Source of the DNA: Azolla caroliniana
Taxonomy: Eukaryota > Polypodiophyta
Length of the DNA stretch: 64,000 nt
Reading direction: 5' to 3'
NCBI GenBank assembly: GCA_043228905.1
Contig: JBHGNT010000001.1
Span: 29,946,001 to 30,010,000 of the forward strand
In this document: positions 22,541 to 35,733 of the stretch, in pieces
How the letters are laid out: each line of letters opens with the position of its first letter
How positions within the stretch are numbered: the stretch's first letter is position 1
Notes under the pieces: model-generated
What the model saw: the letters and a program-made list of their open reading frames with translations, nothing else
Told to the model about the DNA's origin: nothing
Databases searched by the model: none
Made by a program: the position numbers and the translations under genes

Positions 22541-24237
22541 ATGTTCACAAATGAAGCCTAGACATGGCTCCAAAGACAAGATTTTCTTAATCTCCTCTGT
22601 ATATTTTGTAATGAATTCCATGTGTGGTTTTCTTCTTAATGAGATTTGTAAGAGCAGAAACCTAAATCTGCATGCCCAAAAAATGGCCAATAAAACTGAG
22701 CATTACTGGTTCTTGAATAGGCTTCACTTTGATTTCATCAAATATCAACTTGATATCACACAGTTTGTATCTCAAGAATTAAAAAATGTCCAGCCCAATG
22801 TAATTATGTTTTCTTTCTTTCATATGTAGAATAAGAATGTGATTTCCTTTATCAAAGTAGAATTGATATTCTCCAATGTCCATGTATTTGTTAGGTACAA
22901 CTCTTATGTTGGGAGATAAACAAGAATATCATCCAGATACGCACCGCAATGAAACAAATCATGTAGTTATTCCTTGTAAAAACTCAATTCAAATCCCAAG
23001 CTAGACTAGCAAAGAAATTGTATAGCTTTATGCTACATACAATGTTCCACTAAAGTGTTATCATTTAGTGAAACTTACATCACGTTCTTTTGATGGAAAT
23101 CTTTATAGAGGGAGCAAAAAATCTGAAAAAGAGTATTCTACTAAACTATACATTTCTATACATTTTTGTATCTCTCTCAATGTCATCTTCTTACTGCTTA
23201 AACTTCATTTCAAACCTTGCCAGTTACTGGAAGTTATATTTATAAAGAAGAACAAAATCTGATAAAAATGTAAACGAAGACAAATGTGGGGGAGTGACTT
23301 TTCGAAACCAATCTTCAAGTAGTTATACAAAGTCATACTCCTTTGAGCCATGGTTGACTAATAGTCTTAATGGAGATGACCAACTTAAATAAGCCCTGTT
23401 TACTTACTGAGAACATGTTGACATTAGTTAGACACCCTTCTGATGAAATAATGTGTTCTTTTGGAAAAAGATATTTTGCAGTTTATTTAGTTTATGTTTT
23501 TGGGGAAAAACTTATCCCTTACTAATTTAGTGGATGCTCTATGAAATGTTGGTTGAATGTGTCTCCTTGTATAGGGTGTGTGTTTATTTCATTCTGGATC
23601 CTCTGTTGCATTTTGTTAGTTAGATATTGTGCAGTGTTGTTGTACCTTAAGATTGTCTTTCCTTGGGAGGACGTTCAGAGAGGCAATTTATTTTTAAGAG
23701 CCCAAGTAGTCTGTAAAGGTTGGACATGAATAAGGATACAGACTATAGTTTTATGCTTTTTTTCTAGAAGTAGAGTTTCGTTTTCGAACTTTTAAGATTC
23801 TCTAATAATCAATGACTGGAATGTCACTAAAATTTTGCTTTTAAAGTTTCTTTATATCCCTTTTTTTCTTTTCTAGACGTACTTCATAATGATTTGCTAC
23901 TAATTCCTCTCTACTCCAATCTTTATATATTTTATTGATTCACATTTCATCAGGAGGTAAGAGTGCATTACATTATGTCCTTGCAATCACTGCCTTTTTA
24001 TAGTCCTTTAACTGCTATTAGTTTCTTAGTAGAAAGGTGTGCATATATATCAACCTCATGCGTAACTTTTCCAATCAAAATAGAAAAAATCTAGAATACG
24101 TTTTTAAGGGAATTAGCATGCATAAGAGGTTCTTTTTAATCTTCTGTAAACTATTTAGGTAAGAGTGCTCTTATAATGTTCTACATACATTCTTATGGCC
24201 TTGTTGCTTGTGTAGCCGTTAAGAAAAACTCCTCAAG

Positions 24238-24357
24238 ATGCCAAAGATAAATGCTAAATATGCACCAAAGAATGAGCATGATTGGATCCCCTGGCTGATT
24301 GCTGTTCTTCTCATTGCACACCTTCTGGCATTCGTATCCTTAAACAACATATTTTAG
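24238..24357 (+). CDS. Possible 39-residue single-pass membrane protein, or first coding exon of a membrane protein
   Basis: A leader-like pyrimidine-rich exon (21283-21346, bounded by ACATACAG and AAAG|GTATGT) and an acceptor TTGTGTAG| at 24215 could bring this ATG into a spliced transcript. The frame starts MPKINAKYAPKNEHDW, then a hydrophobic segment (IPWLIAVLLIAHLLAFV), then stops at 24357. A weak donor (TTC|GTATCC) after the hydrophobic part allows a continuation that I could not find downstream. The DWIPWLI start of the membrane segment loosely recalls the first helix of plant rhomboid-like proteins, but the catalytic core is not visible. Either an unrecognised microprotein, a truncated gene, or chance. 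Confidence 0.3.
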   Translation: MPKINAKYAPKNEHDWIPWLIAVLLIAHLLAFVSLNNIF

Positions 24358-25646
24358 GGGAAAACGCCTAAAATATTCTGAACTTGTTTTCGGCATTTAC
24401 CAGAATAGCCCTTTTTACAATAAATTAACTTCCATGAGCATTCTGTTACTTTTTTGAAAACTTAGAGCTATTCTGTTAAATACTGCAAAAGCTGGGAGTA
24501 TTTTAGTTTTTGCCATACTGTTTATACATTATTATTGAGCATTTTTTTGATGGCTTTAAACTATCAACATTTTAGATATATTGGATGTATCGCTTAGCGG
24601 TTGAGAAACCTTCCACTCGAAGGAAAATAAACTAATAGTTTGGGAGTAGTGACACATCAAGCAAAATTAAGATCCTAATGTGGATTTGAAGATATCTTCT
24701 AGAAGTGAAAATCATTTCCAAAGAGTTTTATAGTTCTGTTGAATGTTTTTTACCGATTTTTTCAAGGAATTCTTTATAGAACATAAAGAAACCTGGCTTG
24801 GCTTGGTCACATGACAATTAAAAGCAAGTTATTCTATCTTTGATATCATGATAATTAATTGAAAGCTTGTGTCCATTCTTTCTTGGAATTCTTGAAAGAG
24901 CATAAATACTTGTCATGGTCTGATGATTATTAATATAGTTACGAGTCACACATCAGCTCACATGCATCCATGCCTTAGTAGGGAATGTAAAAAGGAGTGC
25001 ATTGTGTTTAAATGAATATCATAATACCAAAATTATGCTAACAATGGAATGGAATTATGAGAATATTTAATGATTGACTAATCATGGTGCTTGATAGTTT
25101 TGCTTATTTTTGCTTGGACATTGAATGTTGGCATAATTTCAGCTTAGACATCTAGTCAATGCAACTTCATGAAGCTAGCTCAAACTTGATCTAGACAATG
25201 GCAGTGAATGTATTGTACTGGCATTGCCTAGAAAAAATAGAACAAGGATACATGTTTATCAATGTTTGGAAATTAATTTTGAGCCAAAATATCACTTCTG
25301 CATGCAATAGCTCCAACTACTAGTGTCTGATGCTAATAAAATACATTCAAAAGTGATATTGTGATGGCATGGTCTCTTTATATACATTGTTGATAGGCAG
25401 TGTTCATGTTAAGGTTTTGAATGGGATGAAATGGCATGAGGGTTCACATGTATTGTGTGCAAACTAAGTGAATAACAAGCCATTTCAATTTAAAGTGAAT
25501 AACAACCCATTTTAATTTAAGAGAATAACAAGCCATAATAGAGTGCATCCTTCATCTAGAAAGTTATGCTAAAAGTGATTGGTTAGTGGATCATAGTTGA
25601 TCATGTGTTGTTTCTCACTTCACATGAGCACAATAGTTGCATGCTA
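24358..25646. other. Intergenic, no gene seen
   Basis: AT-rich. Near 25480-25540 a short AATAACAAGCCATTTTAATTTAA-like motif repeats three times. Nothing coding is recognisable. Confidence 0.4.
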
Positions 25647-26000
25647 GCTCCAAGGCTTTCAAAATGGCTTTTGAGTAGCACTCAACCATTCTCCAAGCAA
25701 GGACATATAGTAAGTATTGTTACATGAAAACTTGGAGAGATGCATTTTGAGATTGCAGCTTTTAAAGAATATGAGAGTGCTCCAAGGCTTTCAAAATGGC
25801 TTTTGAGTAGCACTCAACCATTCTCCAAGCAAGGACATATAGTAAGTATTGTTACATGAAAACTTGGAGAGATGCATATTGATATTGCAGCTTTTAAAGA
25901 TTATGAGAGTGCATGAGAGGGATAAGCATCAAACTGATCTTTTTGCACATCTCATGCACTCTCATATTCTTTAAAAGCTGCAATCTCAATATGCATCTTT
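25647..26000. repeat. Near-identical 132-bp tandem duplication followed by an inverted partial copy
   Basis: Unit 1 (25647-25778) and unit 2 (25779-25910) differ at only a few positions. About 40 bp further, 25953-26000 is the reverse complement of the unit end (CATGCACTCTCAT, then TCTTTAAAAGCTGCAATCTC and ATATGCATCTT). The near identity implies a recent duplication. The inverted piece could form a stem with either unit. Confidence 0.85.
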
Positions 26001-29000
26001 ACAATGTAGCTAGAACAATTGCACAATGTTGTGGCCTAGGTGCATACAGTTTACAAAGTTCTCAATTCAATTTATTGAGTTATGGCATTTTACCTATGAT
26101 TACTAGACGATATTTATGTTATAGTTCCACTTTATGTGTTTTGGTGTCAAGTTTGTTTTTAAGTATGTGTAAAATAGAATATTTTTGTCCGGAAAAGTTT
26201 AGCACTAGGTTTATTTCAAGAATGAGCCAAGGTTACCAAAGTATTTAAAATATGATGCAAAAAAGAACAAGGTTTATTGTTGACTTGCCATGCAAGGTGT
26301 GACTTAGTCAATCTCCAAATTGAAGTTTTTTTGTCTACATTTGATGCAAATACAAAGGGTGGCCATGTTTGTCTAGGGGAGTTACTTTCTTGAAGAAATG
26401 TAATGAAATGGAAGACGTTCGACAACATCTAACCATTATGGTTCACCGTCTAATATCAATGCATATTTCACACAAAATAATGAGTGAATGTGATGATGAA
26501 ATGAGAAATGCCACACGCCTCCTATAAAAGTATAATAAGATGACCCTTCCTATTGTTGAAGTAGCACATTCATCTACAAAAAGGGATGGGCATAACCAAA
26601 TTGAGGAAAAAAAGTCTTTGCATCATTAGAAAAGAAAAAACGCACTTAACCTAGGCACACTATTGTAAAATTTTAGGGTAGTATTACTCACTTTGTATAC
26701 TTCTATTTTACCAATGATTAATTATTCAAGTATACATGGCATGAATCAAGATCGTCCCGCACTACGAAATATCAAATTCCTATTCATTAATCAGTTGCCA
26801 TAAGATCCATCACATTCCAATTTCACAATTCAAGAATTGATGGAGTTGTTTGACAATTATTCATGGTAATTAATGTCAGGTAGTGTATATGATGTTCTTA
26901 CATTGTGCAAAAACCAAGTATTATGTGATTGTTTGAAACAACCAAAGACAAGCTTCTTTCGCAAATATTCATTGTTGGAGGATCCACACATGGGAGCTAA
27001 TGTGTTATATATTACTATAGATGCATAAAATGGAAATATTGTTGGGTAGTACCGTCAACATATATTGATGTATGCTATTTATTCCATTAGAATATTCCAC
27101 ATAAGAGGGTGTTGAGAGTGATCCTTCCTATTGTTGGATATATGTTGAAGCCATTGAAGAAATATTTGCTAGTGACTTTGTTTTTGGACCAATGACTTTG
27201 GGTAGTTTCTTTTTGAAATTGTCAACTTGAAAACAATTTGCAAGTTCACCACTTAACAATGGAAATTCTGAAGTACAAATAATTTCTAGTTTATTATGAG
27301 ATTCTTGGAGGCTTCTCGTGTTTGTGCTTCTAATAAATGTTTAAAACAAGTCCCCGGATAATGTTATGCAAATAGGCTACAATTTCTTTATATTTAAAAT
27401 CTTTGATGCAATTCTCTCTCTTTTTTCAAGTTTCAAAGTACAGTTGAAATTATGGTCATAAGGCCATATATTATATTCCCTATTATATTACATATGTTGT
27501 CGGGGCCAACCAATTTATCGATCTAGCTTAGTATGTTTTGTAAAGTATGGGAATGCGTGAGTCAAAGACAACCTGCACCATTCGCCACTCCTTTATGTTG
27601 TAAATTCTACAAGTATTAACCATTGCATTGTATACCACTGCTTCCTTGTGCCCATGTAAACTTTCAATTTTCTTGTTCACTTCTAGAGTTAAATGTCAAC
27701 CTTTTGTCATCACTTTTAAAGCATTGCTCGGTCAAATTTTTGATAAAATGGTATACTTTTGGCAACACACCTTGGGTGTATCTAGCATGAATTTCTCGTT
27801 TGTTGAGCATTTTGTTTTGACTAGAATTGGCAAACTTGTAGACAGCTAAGCGTTGGTTCTTTGGCAAAGTTTTCAATGACTTTCTCGTGATATTGTTTTT
27901 GCATTTTACGTGTTGGGAATACAACTCTTTTTGCAAATGGGCTCTTGGATTATTGGTGGCATCATAATTACAATATATACTAGTGGTATCCCATGTTTTG
28001 CATCTTGTCTCGAAGTTTATAGTTGTTTTATGAAACCACCTATCAAGTGTAATTGAACCCCAACAATAGGTCTTATTTAGGACACATGTTGAGAGTTCAT
28101 ACCTGGGATGTTGAGAGTGATGATTTATTACTTGAATTGACATTGTTATACAAAATGGGGACAATTTATGTGGCTCAATTTCAAATCCATCTTGTGCTAA
28201 AAAACACACATGACTCATTTGGAAACATTTAGGTGTTGCTCAAAAGAAAGAATAAGATGCACTCATTGAATAATGTTCCATCAACATTCTTTGATTAAAA
28301 ACTCGGGTCCAAAATATTTATAACATATCATTGATCAATTGTTATTCCATGTTGTGTCTATTTAGGTTGAACTAACACTCATATGAAAGCCACATATCAT
28401 GAAGCATTTTGTGTCATGTTATTGGGAAAACAGAAATAATTCATTTTGAGGCGCATACACAAAAGCCACATGAATGCAAAAAAATTTAATTGGAGGAAAA
28501 GAACAAATGGGGCTTGAAGCTTTACTACTTGACAAGGAAAGTAAACAAGTTCATATTGAATTGGACCTCCAACATAAATTTGTACTGGGAGACCACATGG
28601 CAGAACATGCACCATCACCTAGTGTAGCATGTGGGCTATTCAATCAATTAGTAAAGTTTTGTTTATTGTCTCTCCTACCCAATGAGACAATATACCCATT
28701 GGGCTAGGTAGGAGAGCCGATTATTGTTTTCTCTTCCTAATGACTAGCTTTAAATACTATTGTGAGTAGCTAAACATGAACCCAAACTTGCAATAAAACA
28801 TGTTTATCTATAGGGAGAATGAAAGAAGATGCAAATTTAGGTTACCATGTGAAGGATAAAAATAAGAATGTTTGTGTAGAGAGAGAATATGACAATAAGG
28901 TAGGTTTGTGTAGAGGCATAGTATGACATGCCTTTTTCAGTGTCGATGAGGGTACTTGATCCATGGGATTAAAGCACAACGTTTTAGGGTTTTTTGTAAC

Positions 29001-30600
29001 AAACAAGTGTGGGATTAAGACCATGTGTCAAGTTGTTTTCTTTATGTTCTATAGGATGACTCTTATAATAAGATCTTTGACTAGTTTAACATATTCTTCA
29101 GGAGTATGTTGAAGCTCATCCTGCTTTGTGAGACATGTCGGGAAATGTGCACCAATGAGTTCGTATATTTGGGAACTATAGAAGTACACGTGCCTTGGGT
29201 GTAGGAGGAGCTGGATATCATGGAATGACTAGATTGTCTGAGCAACTAAGGTGGAAAACCACGAGACAATTAAAGTATAAGCATGGATTAAAGTAACTAC
29301 TTGCAATCTCAAGTTGTGCTTGTAGTTGGCAACACTTGTCTCAAGGACTTGAAAGCAATATCCAAGAGCATATCCCATTGGGTCATCCTCTTAGTATTGA
29401 CATTGGGTTGTGATGGTGTCTTTGGCAATAATGATCCACTTAATCATGAATGAAATACAAACGAGAAGATAACATGATACATATCCCCAAATAATGATTA
29501 ATAGAATATTATTAAGACTCCCTATTGATTAGTATCCATCCATTATTTCATTCAATGGAGTTGTAAATAACACTTTTGCTCACTTAAGATTTAGTAAAGC
29601 TTACTCTCTAAATTCACCCAATAAACATGCCCGATTACTCTAGGAGATTGACAATATAACATCTACTCAAGAAGGAGAGAGTATTTGATAACAAGTGCTT
29701 AATGCTTGATCACTCAATAATACATAAGCAACGATAATGTTTGGAGGGTTCTATAGAGCAAGTGTGATTGAGGGTCAAAAAAGCTACATCATGGTGTGCA
29801 CTGTGCGCAACATACATCTTTCGATGAGAGGAAGAGACCAGAAGAAAGCTTATGACATAATGCAAAACAAGGATCTAATTTTGATCAGTATGGCATGCAA
29901 CTTAAGATAAGTGCATTTGAGAATATAGATTTGAATCCAAGACCTTGAATTGATAGCATTTATAGCCCACAACTAAATAAGGCTTATTATATAAGATGTT
30001 TTGCCATCATATTGACTAAACCCAAATTCAATATCAAGCATATTATTGAACACAATTTCAAGATAAGTAACAATGACACAACTCACTTACCATTGTTGAG
30101 ATGACCGATGGAGGGGAAGTGATGCATTATTTAACAAAGATGCGTGAAAGGATTTGATCTCGCGACATTATGTTGATATTTTACTAACTTACCAATCATA
30201 TGTCCAAATTATTTCTTTTACTTTGCTCAAAATCATTACATCCGATGGATAAATAACCACCATGTTAGTTTTTTCATTATGTGTATCGTGTAGGTTCGAA
30301 AGGAATGCTTTTATGTAGCATCAAGGATCTCGTAACAATCTATGTAGCTTCTGAGTGTTTGGGTCCATCCATTTATTCCAATTTAAGGACAACAAACCAT
30401 TCTCCGAAAGAACTCAAACCGACCCGGATGATCTTCTTGTTAACTTATGATTTACTAGAGCTTCCTATGCGTGATCCATTTCTAGCTCTCTTCAGCATCA
30501 TCCAACAATATGGGAGGAACTCACTGTGACAAGAATTTTTTTCCTTTTTCGTTGTTGGTCTAGCTCGTTTCTTTTATGCATGTGGTAGCAATGTACACTG
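26001..30600. other. Long intergenic stretch, no gene recognised
   Basis: Several frames of 60-184 codons occur on both strands (the longest is minus 27664-28218), but none has a domain or motif I recognise and their composition is like the surroundings. The region may contain decayed transposable elements; I found no boundaries, inverted repeats or catalytic motifs to support this. Confidence 0.4.
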
Positions 30601-30604
30601 TACT

Positions 30605-30617
30605 GGGGGGGGGGGGG
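30605..30617. repeat. Poly-G run of about 13 bases
   Basis: A homopolymeric G tract, the second in the window after 5400-5412. Its length may be unreliable in sequencing. Confidence 0.8.
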
Positions 30618-30855
30618 ATGGCATATCCTTGACTTTGGTGCACCATATCACGTGGGCTTCCTCATGAGGACCGTAGCATTCATCATGCATGTGAAGCAAC
30701 AATAATCTTCTAAAGCACTTTTGCTCTGCATATGGCCTGGCGCGGGGTGCCTACGGCCTAACAATCTTTGACGGCCAATGCAATACAATACGGTGAAGAT
30801 TATACGGTGTATTGGGTAATATTCTAGAGCACAAAGGTGAAGAGGAGGTTTTCAC

Positions 30856-30858
<3 letters not shown>

Positions 30859-30920
<62 letters not shown>

Positions 30921-30941
30921 AGAAGATCAAAGTGAGACATG

Positions 30942-30976
<35 letters not shown>
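30859..30976. promoter_or_regulatory. Two (GA)n tracts upstream of the trihelix-gene leader
   Basis: About 28 GA units at 30859-30914 and 16 at 30945-30976, less than 200 bp upstream of the presumed leader exon at 31021-31209. GA repeats near plant promoters are known targets of BBR/BPC factors. Whether they act here is inference; they may be plain microsatellites. Confidence 0.5.
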
Positions 30977-30980
<4 letters not shown>

Positions 30981-31020
30981 ATGGGTTTTCCATAATGAAG
31001 ATTTGGGCTTATTTATCTCT

Positions 31021-31209
31021 TTATTTTATTTGCTCTTTTCTTTCTTTCTCTCTTTCTTCTTCTTCTTCTTCTTCTTCTTCGTCTTCTGAAACACTCGCAG
31101 AGTACTACTTCTGCCACTCTTCCTCCTTCGATTTGCTGAAGAAACGATGTGAGACATAGCGCTCTGTTCCCCCACTCTTTCCTCTTTCTGTCTACTTCGC
31201 TCTACACAG
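31021..31209 (+). other. Presumed 5' untranslated exon of the trihelix-like gene
   Basis: A CT-rich, TTC-repeat-rich leader ends in CTACACAG|GTAAAT (donor at 31210). The only ATG seen in it (near 31147) is followed at once by a stop. The next clear coding exon on the same strand begins near 36611, so the intron may be about 5.4 kb, or further small exons may lie between. Confidence 0.45.
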
Positions 31210-34167
31210 GTAAATTCTTCTTCTTCTTTTCCTTCTGCTCCTCTCTCTCTCTCTCTCTCTCTCATTTTTAAACGAACAAATCTAACTAGCTCGTTCAATT
31301 TCCATTGTAATTTATTTCATTCTATTTTTATTTGGTTTTACTGCTCTAATTCACCAAAATTCTCCCAGATCTGCTCAATCTGGCTTGGTTTCTCTTTTCT
31401 AAATGAGTGAATTATGTATGCTTCATAAACTCTTTATGGCTTCTACAGTCCCCATATTTTATAAGATCTGTTTGTATTTAATCCTCATTTAGAAGAAGCA
31501 GAGAAGAGATTTTTAAGGCTTTAATGTAATTCAAGTTTTTTAAAGCTTTTAATGAGAATTTCAGGGTTTCTCATACCCTTTGATGAATTTTTCAGCTGTG
31601 TAAGGAATTTTAAGATTTTGTTGAAAATTTGGAAATTGTAATACAATTCGGGATTTCTGTTAGAGATTTTAATCAAATTTAGGGTTTAGGATTTGGATAC
31701 GATTTTGGAACTTTACACTTTTGTCAGTATTTAGTTAGATTTTTTGATGAAACTCAACGAAATTCAGTATTCTTTCTAAGGTTTTGATGGAATTTAGGGA
31801 TTTTGTAAGCCTTTGATAGAATTTAAGAATTTTAAGCTCTTGGTGATGAATTTTTATTCAAACATATTAGGTATAGAGTCTTTTGCTTTTTCACTCAATG
31901 GGAAACGTGGTTGCCATTTGCTGTGTGTGATTCAATCTGGCTTAAATTGTTTCTTTTGAGGTTGATTTCATTTTCTTGAGATGTCATAACCTCCAAGTTT
32001 TATGCTGAGCTCAATTAATTCAATGCCAAGTTTTGGTCTCCTGAACAAAGCAAGTGGACACTTGCTATTATGATTTGCCTTTGGAACTAACAATGTTTTC
32101 TATAAACACAATGATGAGAAGCATATTACAAATGATGGAAAATTCCTCATGAAGTTATGCATTACTTACTTGGCAGTTGTCAGGATTTAAAAGAATAAAG
32201 GGTTTGGCAGGAGAAATCCAGTGAAATTGCCCATTTCTCTTGAGGATAATGACAAGAAGAAGCCACAGGCTCTATTTGTGCTCAATAGGGCAATGGAAAA
32301 AGCCAGGACTGGGGCGTAGTTCTTGGAAATTTCCCAAAAGGTTTTCTTCTAAAGATAACGAAGAACCTTATGTGTTAAGCACAAATAATAGAATCTTTTG
32401 TTTCTATGCGTGGCATATGGAATTGTAAAAGTTTATTCTGATATAGGAGAGCAATAGCCATGATTTGGTTGTTCAAACGATGCAGACTATTTTGAAAGAA
32501 AAATTCATGTAATCTACATGTTTAAGTTTGGAACCGCAAAGGATTTATGCCTTTGGAAACTGGAATATGCAGCCATGGGTCATAGTTGATAGCCAAAGCA
32601 AGCCCTCGAAAGGGTCATGCAAGGAACTCATATAGAGATTTGATTGTGGATCAATTGACAATCGATATAGTTTTCCCCAATGCATCATCAGTTATTGCTG
32701 CATTTGTTTGCAGTCTATCAGCTGAATGAGAGATTTGCATCACCTTTGCTCAAGAAGAGGGTTTGCTTATCCTTTCCTTTGTCATAGACCACTCGTTCTC
32801 TACTTAGAAGATGCCTGATGAAAGCTTTGTTGCTGCAACTGATATGTACTGATTTTTTATGTTTAGAAGATGATATGATTACATTCTATTATGCACAATT
32901 GCCTTCTTCAGAGGAGCATGCTTTCAGCTAAAGACATGTTTATTCCCAGATCAAGGAAACTAATCAGCAAAATCTCGTATGTGCTTAATTGATCTGATAG
33001 ATGTTCCAGTTTTGGGAGGCATTGATGTCTGACGTGTCTATTGTTTCAGATCCATGTATGAAATGCTGGAAGTGACAAACTTGATCATAATTTCCATCCA
33101 CACTTATTCAAGCGCAGTTATCACATGGATAATAAGTCACTATTGTTCAAGGGTCTCAATTCATTATTGGTTGTAAGCGATTGTGACCTCAATGCCTGGA
33201 TGTAGTGGCATACCTCATGGGTGGTCTTTATCTGGTTGCATACTCCTTGACAGGGGTTCTGACCCCAATGCGCCAAAATTTTCCTTGCAAAATCCTGCAT
33301 TGCTTCTGGCTCTGAACTGACTGGTCTCCACCCATGGTATCCAGAGTATATTATGAAGGGTTTTGAACCTTGTCAGTATCCACAGTTCCCTGTTACCTTG
33401 GCTTTCCTCGATTTCTGTTGTATAATTGCAACATGTGGTGATAGGATTAACATTCTGATAAGAATATCTGATCTTGTCATCTCGTTCTGCTTATTTCCAG
33501 ATATCCTTGGATTCAGGTCTATGGGGGCCTCGCCTGCCACTTCCATCACATTCTTTTACAGTTCAATGTGGGGCGGAAGTGGTTATCTAGATGCCAGCTT
33601 TGTTATCCGCAAGCTCCTCCTTGCAGTCCTACTTCTCCTCTGTTACCACCTAGTGATTTGAAATCTACCTCCCACTTTTTAGGATCAATTAATGTAAGAT
33701 TCAGCATGGGCCATTTTGATATCTGAACAAGAAAGGTCATTTTGGCAATCAGAGAATGTAGGACATTTAGAAAAGATAATTACTTTATGAGGGATAGACC
33801 GTCAAGGTAGTCCGCCGTTTTCCCTTGTATAAAAAATCCTGCCCGAGCCTCGAAAGGCAAAGAAGAGTTGGTGTAATTTTAACGGAGCACTATTGCCACC
33901 ATATTGCACCATTGCTGTTGCTTTCTTTGAGTGTAATAAGTTATACTGGTTTGATTATTTAGATTTCTTGCTTTGCCTACTAACCAGTATGCTTCTGATG
34001 GCATGTTACAATCCCTGCCTAGGAGGATCAACATCTTTGTATCTGGTTTTCATAATTGATAATAGATATGGATCCATGCATTGTGTCATGGAAAAAAATG
34101 AATTATACCTCACAGGCCCGCCCAAACTTTTGACACATTAAGATAAGTAACATCACAGAATTCTATA
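31210..34167. other. Intron-like or intergenic, no exon confirmed
   Basis: T-rich sequence with GGTTTTGATGAATTT-type short repeats (31500-31860), as in plant 5' introns. Short frames at 33353-33661 and 33893-34141 are not recognised. Confidence 0.4.
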
Positions 34168-35460
34168 ATGGCTGATTGGGAAAGAGTTGCACTAGCTGAC
34201 CTGTCATGGATTCAAAAGGCAGATAGAATGAATAGCAATTCAGTTGCAGTCTTTCATCAGTGTCTGGTGGGATTCTACATGACATCCTTCCAAGACAGTA
34301 AGGATACTCAACATACTGAATTTGATTTTGCCACTAATTCTATTCAGAGCTTCTCTGGGAGGAACTGACCTCAGATGAGACAAAGCATGCACTAGATGAA
34401 CTCTGTTCATATGTTTGGCCAATAGTGTATCCAGATGCTGCCCATTCTCATTTGCTTCCTTTCATTGAAATGATGCTGCTTATGCGTGGAGGATCAATCC
34501 CTGGGGCTTGTCCTAGGGATGGACTTCTGGACTTACTCGACAAATTTTCTTGGAGTTTTGGGCCGTTATCTGCATTCCAGATCTTCCAAATGCTATTCAT
34601 GGTGGTTTTCTGCTTCTCTATACTGGAATTTTTTTCTGTTATTATAAGGCTTTTGAGCATGCTAGAGAAAAACCTTATGACAGTGAGAACTCGGAATTCA
34701 TGGAAGCCTTGTTGCTGCATATGGCTTTTCCACAATGTTAAGTCACTACCGTGAAGGATTCTATCAAGATCCGGCAGGTATATAATGTCATTATGGCTAT
34801 TATCTGGACAGTCTTACTTTGCTTGGGTTTCAGGGCAGTGTATATGTTTCACCCTTTACATAGAAGCAGTCACTTGTCCAAAGCCTTTGTTTGGATCTGA
34901 TGGTTGAGTGGATACTCTGCCTTGCATGACTTAATAGTGTTTCCTCTCAACTTATAGGGTAGCTTGGGGTTTTAGATCCTAAGATGCAACAGTAGGTACA
35001 TCCTGTCCAACCTCTTCATCCAGGGGCTATTGTTGACTAAGGAGTTTTTAAAACTTTCCACTTGCCTTACTCTCTTGCGATGGAAGAATTTAGTTCAAAA
35101 TTTAGATTCCTCTTCAGAGGCATTTCATCTTTCCTATTGCATCCTTCTCACACTTCATTTTACAGAGATGTTTTTTTTTTTACTTCGTTCAGATCCTTTA
35201 TTTATTGCCATTTAGAGAAGAGATTCAGTGGCGATCTCTTATTGGAGTACATCTATCAGACATTGAGTCAGTGTTGATTGGGAGACATGGGGCAGAAGAA
35301 TGCCCACTATGTTCAATTATGATCCCACTTGTGTATATAGATGTGAATGATCACGTACCAAAAATCACAGGTTCAATGTTTATAGCTCTTCTCTCAGGCT
35401 CACAGTTCAGTTTATGAGTTTCGTGATGTGGGATTTACATTTGGTAGCTTTCTTGGGGAG
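34168..35460 (+). pseudogene. Broken coding-like segments, family unknown
   Basis: Protein-like stretches occur in successive frames: MADWERVALADLSWIQKAD (34168), then in another frame ELLWEELTSDETKHALDELC with YPDAAHSHLLPFIEMM (34351-34610), then FEHAREKPYDSENSEFMEA (about 34650-34735), then HYREGFYQDP before a possible donor at about 34776. At 35205-35350 follow IGVHLSDIESVLIGRHGAE and related frames. The pieces need frameshifts to join, which suggests a decayed gene or transposon protein. I do not recognise the family, and chance cannot be excluded. Confidence 0.35.
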
Positions 35461-35733
35461 CATTCTGCAAAGGCCAGGTATTTGTTTTATCTTATGATAA
35501 GAATTGATGGAACTCCATCACTGAGCTCATAAGATTAGGATATTCCACAGGCACATTGCAATGTGGCATTGTGATGATTCAAGAGACTATAAAATAAGTC
35601 TTTTGTAGAGTTTCCACCATCACCGTGTGGTGTGTCAAGAAGTGTATATGCTCTAGTTGGTAATGAGTGCCATGGCATAACTTGGTTCTAGTATGCAGAG
35701 TAAGTGGGATACTTACGCCGCTCCAGAGGCAGC

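Noticed and set aside
27664-28218. Minus-strand frame of 184 codons
   Set aside because: No recognised domain, composition like its surroundings, and no splice or promoter context. It could be a decayed transposon protein, but nothing supports a call.
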